A DNA stretch of 10,841 nt, from contig JALHVH010000352.1 of assembly GCA_022867105.1 (NCBI GenBank), positions 1-10,841 on the forward strand, written 5' to 3'. Below the pieces are notes generated by a model. The model saw only the letters and a program-made list of their open reading frames with translations, did no database searches and was not told where the DNA came from. This stretch comes from Candidatus Aminicenantota bacterium (GTDB taxonomy: Bacteria; Acidobacteriota; Aminicenantia; Aminicenantales; Saccharicenantaceae). Position 1 is the first letter of the stretch, and the number at the start of each line of letters is the position of its first letter. The position numbers and the translations under genes were made by a program. Below, piece after piece: positions 6,445 through 10,841 of the stretch.

Positions 6445-7547
6445 TGCTTCAATTCGACCTGGTGATAAGCCTCTCCGACGGCCGGCCGGGCGGGCGCCCG
6501 TTTCAGCCCATAGCGCTTGCAGGCTTCGTCCACGACGCGATGGATGAGGCCGGAATACGTATACCCGGCGCTGCGGGCGGCCTTGGGCAGGCAGGAATTG
6601 TCCTCGGCGTTCGGCAGGACTCCCGGCAGGGGGTTGACCTCGAGGATGTTGGGCGTCCCCGCCTCGTCGAGGCGGACGTCGATGCGGCACCAGTCCTTGA
6701 TGCGCAGGACGGAGCACGTCCGCGTCACCAGGTGCTCGATGCGAAGCCTGAGGTCGATGGGGATGTCCGCGGGGCAGTGGAAGATCTTGAGCGGGTTCTC
6801 CGGCCTGTCCCAGATCCACTTGGCTTCGTAAGAGTAGATGGGCGTCGCCCCCGGCGGGAGCTGGGAGTGGTCGATCTCGACGATCGGCAGAATCTCGAGG
6901 TCGGGGGCACTGCCGAGGACGCCCACGGTGAACTCGCGGCCGCCGATGAAGCGCTCCACGATGACCGGCTCCTTGTAGAGGGAGGTCACTTCGTCGACGC
7001 GTTTAAAAAGGTCGCGCGGCGTCCGGACGACCGAGTTGTTCTTGATCCCCTTGCTCGATCCCTCGTAGAGCGGCTTGATGATGGCCGGAAGCTTGATGGT
7101 GCTGGGAATTTCGGCGGCCGATTCGACGATCCAGAACGGCGGATTGGGGATCCTGTGGAAGGACAGGATCTCTTTGGCCCGCGACTTGTCGAGGCAGATC
7201 CCGAGGGTCATCGGATCGGAGCCCGTATACGGGATGCCCAGGATCTCGCAGACCGTGGGGATGTGGGACTCCCGGTTCGGCCCGAAGACCCTTTCTGCGA
7301 CGTTGAAGACGAGGTGCGGCCGCAGGCGTTTGAGGCGGGTGTAGGCTTTGTCGTCGGATTCGATCAGGAAGACCTGATATCTTTCCTGGAGGGTCTGCTG
7401 AATGGCGGCGATCGTCTCGTCGGAGTCGCACTCAGCAAGCATATCGAGTGGAGGTTCGTCCTCCTCTTCCCTCTTTTCGTTGCTGCGTCCTCGATCGAGC
7501 GTGGCTTCCATTCCGGCTTTTGAGCTGTAGAGCAACGCTATTTTCAT
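6441..7547 (-). CDS. D-Ala-D-Ala ligase-like ATP-grasp protein, first of pair
   Basis: This 368-residue ATP-grasp protein is closer to D-Ala-D-Ala ligase than its neighbour. MKIALLYSS opens a Rossmann-like domain. FNVAERVFGPNRESHIP at 81-97 and LGIPYTGSDP at 103-112 form the N-terminal substrate region. IIKPLYEGSSKGI at 156-168 carries the ATP-binding lysine (Lys158) and glycine loop. VERFIGGREFTVGVL is at 197-211, and CRIDVRLDEAGTPN with ILEVNPLPGVLPN spans 287-313 (Asp290, Glu303 and Asn305 as metal ligands). The insertion of charged residues at about 18-40 (ERGRSNEKREEEDEPP-like) is longer than in Ddl. Tandem, divergent copies followed by a GNAT gene argue for a dedicated peptide or amide pathway rather than cell-wall Ddl. 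An AGAGAG ribosome site lies 7 nt upstream and overlaps the end of a small leader ORF. This gene opens the cassette. Confidence 0.88.
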   Translation of the reverse strand: MKIALLYSSKAGMEATLDRGRSNEKREEEDEPPLDMLAECDSDETIAAIQQTLQERYQVFLIESDDKAYTRLKRLRPHLVFNVAERVFGPNRESHIPTVCEILGIPYTGSDPMTLGICLDKSRAKEILSFHRIPNPPFWIVESAAEIPSTIKLPAIIKPLYEGSSKGIKNNSVVRTPRDLFKRVDEVTSLYKEPVIVERFIGGREFTVGVLGSAPDLEILPIVEIDHSQLPPGATPIYSYEAKWIWDRPENPLKIFHCPADIPIDLRLRIEHLVTRTCSVLRIKDWCRIDVRLDEAGTPNILEVNPLPGVLPNAEDNSCLPKAARSAGYTYSGLIHRVVDEACKRYGLKRAPARPAVGEAYHQVELKQ

Positions 7548-7551
7548 CGCG

Positions 7552-7602
7552 TTACTCTCTAGGACAACTGAGGTTCACGAAAGTACCCATGGGTGTGATC
7601 AT
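7552..7602 (-). CDS. Putative 16-residue leader peptide ORF upstream of the ATP-grasp cassette
   Basis: An ATG at 7600-7602 opens MITPMGTFVNLSCPRE, ending at TAA 7552-7554. It is preceded by GGAAGAGG at 7610-7617 with a 7-nt spacer, a better ribosome site than that of the following gene. The stop lies 4 nt before the ATG of the first ATP-grasp gene and directly abuts that gene's AGAGAG site, a layout typical of translational coupling. The peptide could be a regulatory leader. More speculatively, it could be a substrate peptide for the ligases encoded next. It is very short and chance cannot be excluded; no homologue is recognised. Confidence 0.35.
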   Translation of the reverse strand: MITPMGTFVNLSCPRE

Positions 7603-7652
7603 TTCTATTCCTCTTCCCTTGTTTTCAATTTTTTCTCTCTCTCACTCATTTT

Positions 7653-7682
7653 TATATATATACCTATTTTTTCAAATGTCAA
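7653..7682 (-). promoter_or_regulatory. Candidate sigma70-type promoter for the ATP-grasp/GNAT cassette
   Basis: On the minus strand a perfect TTGACA at 7677-7682 is followed by TATATA, at 7655-7660 with a 16-nt spacer or at 7653-7658 with an 18-nt spacer. Both sit in the most AT-rich stretch of the window. Transcription would start near 7646-7648, giving a leader of about 100 nt that includes the 16-codon ORF. The promoter lies between the last ATPase gene and the cassette, so the cassette can be transcribed independently of the ATPase operon. Confidence 0.5.
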
Positions 7683-7737
7683 TGTTTTTTTGCACTATGA
7701 CCACTTTTTTCTGTAGAGGACCGCGTTTGGGCCACCA

Positions 7738-8349
7738 TCAGTGGTGTCGGATGATCTCTTTCACGCGCATGAGCTGGACCTGCGTTGACCTCTCCATCTC
7801 CTCCAGCCGCGACCCGATGGAGCGGATGGCTTCCCGGATGCCGGGGATGAGGATGTGCTCCAGCGCGTTGACCCGCCGGCGCGTGACCTCGATCTCGCGG
7901 GACAGGAGCTCCACGGATTTCCACAGCCTGGCCATTTCCATGAGCACCGGCAGGAGCTTCTCGGCCCTCTTCAAGCCGATGTCCAGCTCGGCCTCCGTGT
8001 TCAGGAGGTCGTAGGACGAAAGTCGGAGCGCCGCGGTCCTGAACTCCGGAAGGATCAGGCTGAGGACCCTCTTTTTTTCGACGGCCAGCCGGAGCTCGCC
8101 TTCGGGAATGAGCCTCTCGAGTTCTTCCCGCGAGCTGCGGCCGCCGGCGAGGGCAAAGGCGAGGAAGATCCTGTCGAGTCCCGCGCTGACCTCTTCCTGG
8201 AGGGCCGACAGCCGGCGGATCGTTTCCAGGAACCGGCGCATGATCTCCTCGAGCTTGTCCTTGAGGAGCTTGTGGCCCCTCTCGGCCAGCGCGAGCCGCC
8301 GCCGCAGCCGCAGCAGCTCCATCCGGTTGGGATTGACGTTGAGCTTCAT
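7738..8349 (-). CDS. atpD: V/A-type ATP synthase subunit D (central stalk)
   Basis: Subunit D is the long coiled-coil rotor shaft of V/A-type ATPases, turning inside the A3B3 head and coupling it to the membrane rotor. The 203-residue protein starts with the family signature LNVNPNRMELLRLRRRLALAERGHKLLKDKLEEI. It is almost entirely helical with heptad-like leucines at both ends (about 10-60 and 140-195) and a less regular middle. The C-terminal helix segment EVTRRRVNALEHILIPGIREAI is a clear D-subunit signature. The ATG lies 1 nt after the stop of subunit B. It is the last ATPase gene on this strand, and the next gene downstream follows after a 190-nt gap with its own promoter candidate. The membrane subunits (I and K) and E, C, F are not in the window. 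The symbol follows V/A-type naming and should not be confused with the F-type beta subunit. Confidence 0.95.
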   Translation of the reverse strand: MKLNVNPNRMELLRLRRRLALAERGHKLLKDKLEEIMRRFLETIRRLSALQEEVSAGLDRIFLAFALAGGRSSREELERLIPEGELRLAVEKKRVLSLILPEFRTAALRLSSYDLLNTEAELDIGLKRAEKLLPVLMEMARLWKSVELLSREIEVTRRRVNALEHILIPGIREAIRSIGSRLEEMERSTQVQLMRVKEIIRHH

Positions 8350-8350
8350 C

Positions 8351-9715
8351 TCAATAATATTTTTCCAGGTATTCCGGCCGGACGCGCTTCAGCTCGGCCT
8401 TCGGGATCGTCCGCAGGAGCTTCCAGCCCAGGTCGATCGTCTCGATGATCGTCCGGGCCGTGAACTCGCCCTGCCGCACGAACTCGTCCTCGAACCGCTC
8501 GGCGAACTTGAGGTAGAGCTTGTCGAGGTCCGTGAGCGCGGCCTCTCCCAGGATCAAGGCCAGCTCCCGGGCCTCCTTGCCGCGGGCGTAGCAGGCGAAG
8601 AGCTGGTTGAGGACGTCGGCGTGGTCCTCCCGCGTCTTGCCGGCGCCGATGCCCTTGTCCTTGAGCCGCGACAGGCTCGGCAGGACGTCGATAGGCGGAT
8701 AGATCCCCTTCCTGTGGATCTCGCGGCTCAGGATGATCTGGCCTTCCGTGATGTAGCCGGTCAGGTCGGCGATGGGATGGGTCTTGTCGTCCTCCGGCAT
8801 CGTCAGGATGGGGATCATGGTGATCGAACCCTTCCTCCCCTTGATGCGGCCGGCCCGTTCGTACAAGGACGCCAGGTCCGTGTAGAGATAGCCGGGATAA
8901 CCGCGCCGGCCCGGGATCTCCTTGCGGGCGGCCGAGATCTCGCGCAGGGCCTCGGCGTAGAACGTCATATCGACGAGGATGACCAGGACGTGCATGTCCA
9001 GGTCGAAAGCGAGGTATTCGGCGCAGGTCAGGGCCAGACGCGGCGTCGAGATGCGTTCGATGGGCGGTTCGTTGGCCAGGTTCAGAAACAGGACGGCCCT
9101 CTCCAGGGCCCCGGTCGTCCGGAAATCCTCGATGAAGAAGGCCGCTTCCTCGAACGTGATGCCCATCGCGCCGAACACCACGGCGAACTTCTCCTGCTTT
9201 CCCAGGACTTTGGCCTGGCGGGCGATCTGGGCCGCGATCCTCGGATGCGGCAGGCCGCTCCCGGAGAAGAGCGGCAGCTTCTGGCCGCGGACAAGCGGGT
9301 TCATCCCGTCGATCGACGAGATCCCCGTCTCGATGAACTCGGAGGGATAGTCCCTGGCGTCCGGGTTGATCGGACGTCCGTTGATGTCCACCATCTTCCG
9401 GGCGATCGTCTGCGGGCCCTTGTCCTTGGGCTTCCCCGAGCCGTCGAAGATGCGGCCGATGATATCTTCGGAAACGCCCAATTGCTGGGATCGCCCCAGG
9501 AACCGGACGCGCGATCCCTCGATGTCCAGTCCGACGGTGCCCTCGAAGACCTGGACCACGGCCTGCTCGGTCGAGATATCGAGGACCTGGCCGCGGCGCA
9601 GACGGCCGCCGGCGGTCTCGATCTCGACGAGTTCACCGAACTTGACGTCCGAGATCTTCTCGACGATGACAAGCGGGCCGACGATGTTGGATACGGTTAA
9701 ATATTCCTTGCGCAT
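8351..9715 (-). CDS. atpB: V/A-type ATP synthase subunit B (non-catalytic head subunit)
   Basis: Subunit B alternates with A in the A3B3 head and has a regulatory, non-catalytic nucleotide interface. From the chosen ATG the protein has 454 residues, near the usual 460. EYLTVSNIVGPLVIVE opens the beta-barrel domain. The P-loop position reads FSGSGLPHPRIAAQIARQ, the degenerate, lysine-less version characteristic of B. DMTFYAEALREISAARKEIPGRRGYPGYLYTDLA and YITEGQIILSREIHRKGIYPP-type blocks follow, each a hallmark of the family. A TTG at 9725-9727 in the same frame would add four residues (MRGP). The ATG at 9713-9715 is preferred because GAGAGG precedes it by 4 nt and the family begins at this point. 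The stop of subunit A (9724-9726) lies 8 nt upstream of that ATG. The symbol follows V/A-type naming. Confidence 0.95.
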   Translation of the reverse strand: MRKEYLTVSNIVGPLVIVEKISDVKFGELVEIETAGGRLRRGQVLDISTEQAVVQVFEGTVGLDIEGSRVRFLGRSQQLGVSEDIIGRIFDGSGKPKDKGPQTIARKMVDINGRPINPDARDYPSEFIETGISSIDGMNPLVRGQKLPLFSGSGLPHPRIAAQIARQAKVLGKQEKFAVVFGAMGITFEEAAFFIEDFRTTGALERAVLFLNLANEPPIERISTPRLALTCAEYLAFDLDMHVLVILVDMTFYAEALREISAARKEIPGRRGYPGYLYTDLASLYERAGRIKGRKGSITMIPILTMPEDDKTHPIADLTGYITEGQIILSREIHRKGIYPPIDVLPSLSRLKDKGIGAGKTREDHADVLNQLFACYARGKEARELALILGEAALTDLDKLYLKFAERFEDEFVRQGEFTARTIIETIDLGWKLLRTIPKAELKRVRPEYLEKYY

Positions 9716-9719
9716 GGGA

Positions 9720-9725
9720 CCTCTC
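9720..9725 (-). promoter_or_regulatory. Ribosome-binding site deciding the subunit B start
   Basis: GAGAGG, overlapping the TGA of subunit A, lies 4 nt before the ATG at 9713-9715. The competing TTG codon 12 nt further upstream has its purine run directly abutting it, so the ATG is the better start. Confidence 0.5.
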
Positions 9726-10841
9726 AATTCTCTTCGGGAAGGAACTTCATCTTGGCGATGTCTCCCCGAACGTCGCGGGCTAGGACGTTCTCCAGCTCGG
9801 CGCCCTCTTCGATGGCTTTGAGCGCCGACCGGTGGAACTGGAGGATGGTCCGGAGCATCAGGTGCTGTTTCCTGAGCGAAGTGTAGGTGTCCTGCGGATG
9901 GAAGGCGTTCTGGTGGAGGAAGTCCTCCCGGATGGAGCGGGCCGATTCGAGGATGAGCCGCTCCTTAGCGGAGAGCGACTCCACGCCGACGAGGCGCGAG
10001 ATCTCCAGGAGCTCCGACTCGATCTCGAGGAGGTGCATGGCCTCCTGACTCAGGTCGACGAAGTCCTCGGCGACACGGCTGCCCAGGTACGACTTGACAT
10101 TTTCCCTGTAGAGCGAATAGCTGAGGAGCCAGTTGATGGCCGGGAAGTGGCGGGAATTGGCCAGCCTGTCGTCCAGGGCCCAGAAGACCTTGACCACCTT
10201 GAGCGTCGCCTGGACGACGGGGTCCGAAAGGTCGCCGCCCGGCGGGCTGACGGCCCCGATGACGCTCAACGCGCCCGGCCTCTTGTCCCTGCCGAGGCAA
10301 ACGACCTTGCCGGCCCGCTCGTAGAATTCGGCGATGCGGCTGGCGAGGTAGGCCGGGTAGCCCTCTTCGCCGGGCATCTCTTCCATGCGGCCGGAGATCT
10401 CGCGCAGGGCCTCGGCCCAGCGGCTGGAAGAATCGGCCATGAGGGCCACGGAATAGCCCATGTCACGGAAGTACTCGGCGATGGTCATGCCGGTATAGAT
10501 CGAGGCCTCGCGCGCGGCCACGGGCATGTTGGAGGTGTTGGCGATGATGACGGTCCGTTCGAGGAGCGGCCGTCCCGTCCGCGGGTCCTTGAGCTCGGGA
10601 AAGCTCAGGAGAAGGTCGGCGACCTCGTTGCCGCGCTCGCCGCAGGCCACGAAGACGATGATCTGGGCGTCCGACCACTTGGCCAGCTGGTGCTGGACGA
10701 CGGTCTTGCCGCTGCCGAAGGGACCGGGAATGCAGGCCGTCCCGCCCTTGGCCAATGGAAAAAGCGTGTCGATGACCCGCTGTCCCGTGACCAGGGGCTC
10801 GTCGGGCATCAGCCGCTCGGCCACCTTCCTCTGCCGGCGGA
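9724..10841 (-). CDS. atpA: V/A-type ATP synthase subunit A (catalytic), 3' part; 5' end outside window
   Basis: Subunit A is the catalytic ATPase subunit of the V/A-type head. The frame is open to the window edge: codons RRQRK precede the in-frame GTG at 10822-10824, which is internal and not a start. About 371 residues are visible out of the usual 580-600. Signatures are PLVTGQRVIDTLFPLAKGGT, the Walker A loop GPFGSGKTVVQHQLAKW, the catalytic-glutamate region GERGNE, and SSRWAEALREISGRMEEMPG followed by EGYPAYLASRIAEFYERAGKV. A helical C-terminal domain then ends in FLPEEN. The intact lysine and glutamate distinguish it from subunit B and indicate an active ATPase. Subunit B begins 8 nt downstream of its TGA. 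Whether the enzyme works as synthase or as ion pump, and with H+ or Na+, cannot be judged here because the rotor ring is absent. Confidence 0.96.
   Translation of the reverse strand, partial: RRQRKVAERLMPDEPLVTGQRVIDTLFPLAKGGTACIPGPFGSGKTVVQHQLAKWSDAQIIVFVACGERGNEVADLLLSFPELKDPRTGRPLLERTVIIANTSNMPVAAREASIYTGMTIAEYFRDMGYSVALMADSSSRWAEALREISGRMEEMPGEEGYPAYLASRIAEFYERAGKVVCLGRDKRPGALSVIGAVSPPGGDLSDPVVQATLKVVKVFWALDDRLANSRHFPAINWLLSYSLYRENVKSYLGSRVAEDFVDLSQEAMHLLEIESELLEISRLVGVESLSAKERLILESARSIREDFLHQNAFHPQDTYTSLRKQHLMLRTILQFHRSALKAIEEGAELENVLARDVRGDIAKMKFLPEEN

Noticed and set aside
6445..6819. N-terminal extension of the second ATP-grasp protein up to 6819
   Set aside because: The extra 125 residues are a proline/arginine-rich shadow of the upstream ATP-grasp gene. 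Family similarity begins at the ATG at 6444, which has ATGA coupling.
5332..7523. Long plus-strand open frames opposite the ATP-grasp and GNAT genes
   Set aside because: They are antisense shadows produced by GC-rich codons, with no recognisable domains, and the minus-strand genes have clear motifs.
7690..7737. Intrinsic terminator after ATPase subunit D
   Set aside because: There are T/A runs, but no GC-rich stem of reasonable length could be paired immediately upstream of them.
8108..9700. A 530-codon plus-strand frame opposite ATPase subunit B
   Set aside because: It is an antisense shadow with no domain signature, and subunit B is unambiguous on the minus strand.

Overview
The window comes from a bacterial chromosome with high-GC coding DNA and dense, short-spaced gene packing. 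It carries a bacterial Tat translocase gene and a V/A-type ATP synthase. The mix (V/A-ATPase subunits A-B-D, a GKRP/MurQ-like sugar-phosphate protein and a REP-type transposase) would fit an Acidobacteriota- or Aminicenantes-like lineage. That placement is an impression, not something the sequence proves.

Layout. Positions 1-3772 (+ strand) hold a tightly spaced four-gene run: the 3' part of tatC, a P-loop nucleotide kinase-like protein, a dCMP deaminase-family protein joined to it by an ATGA overlap, and a 728-residue tandem-SIS protein related to glucokinase regulatory protein (GKRP) and MurQ, with an apparent signal peptide. Positions 3767-4967 hold a mobile unit of lower GC. A 313-residue REP-associated tyrosine transposase lies between two 92-bp copies (one mismatch) of a repeat that is itself a large inverted repeat. 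The unit sits exactly between two convergent operons, and its outer ends supply the TAA stop codons of both flanking genes.

Positions 4962-7547 (- strand) hold a three-gene cassette read right to left: two different D-Ala-D-Ala-ligase-like ATP-grasp proteins (ATGA overlap) and a GNAT acetyltransferase (29-nt overlap). An AT-rich 190-bp gap upstream contains a good sigma70-type promoter candidate. It also holds a 16-codon leader ORF with a strong Shine-Dalgarno sequence, whose stop lies 4 nt before the first ATP-grasp gene. Positions 7738-10841 (- strand) hold the end of a V/A-type ATPase operon in the order A (5' end outside the window), B, D.

How the genes work together. The ATPase genes encode the catalytic head and central stalk of a rotary ATPase. 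The kinase and deaminase pair suggests deoxynucleotide (dUMP/dTMP) supply. The ATP-grasp/ATP-grasp/GNAT cassette looks like a small pathway that forms amide or peptide bonds and acylates an amine; its product is unknown. It is the best candidate here for an undescribed system. The GKRP-like protein may bind sugar phosphates, possibly outside the cytoplasm. The transposase unit is the only clear mobile DNA.
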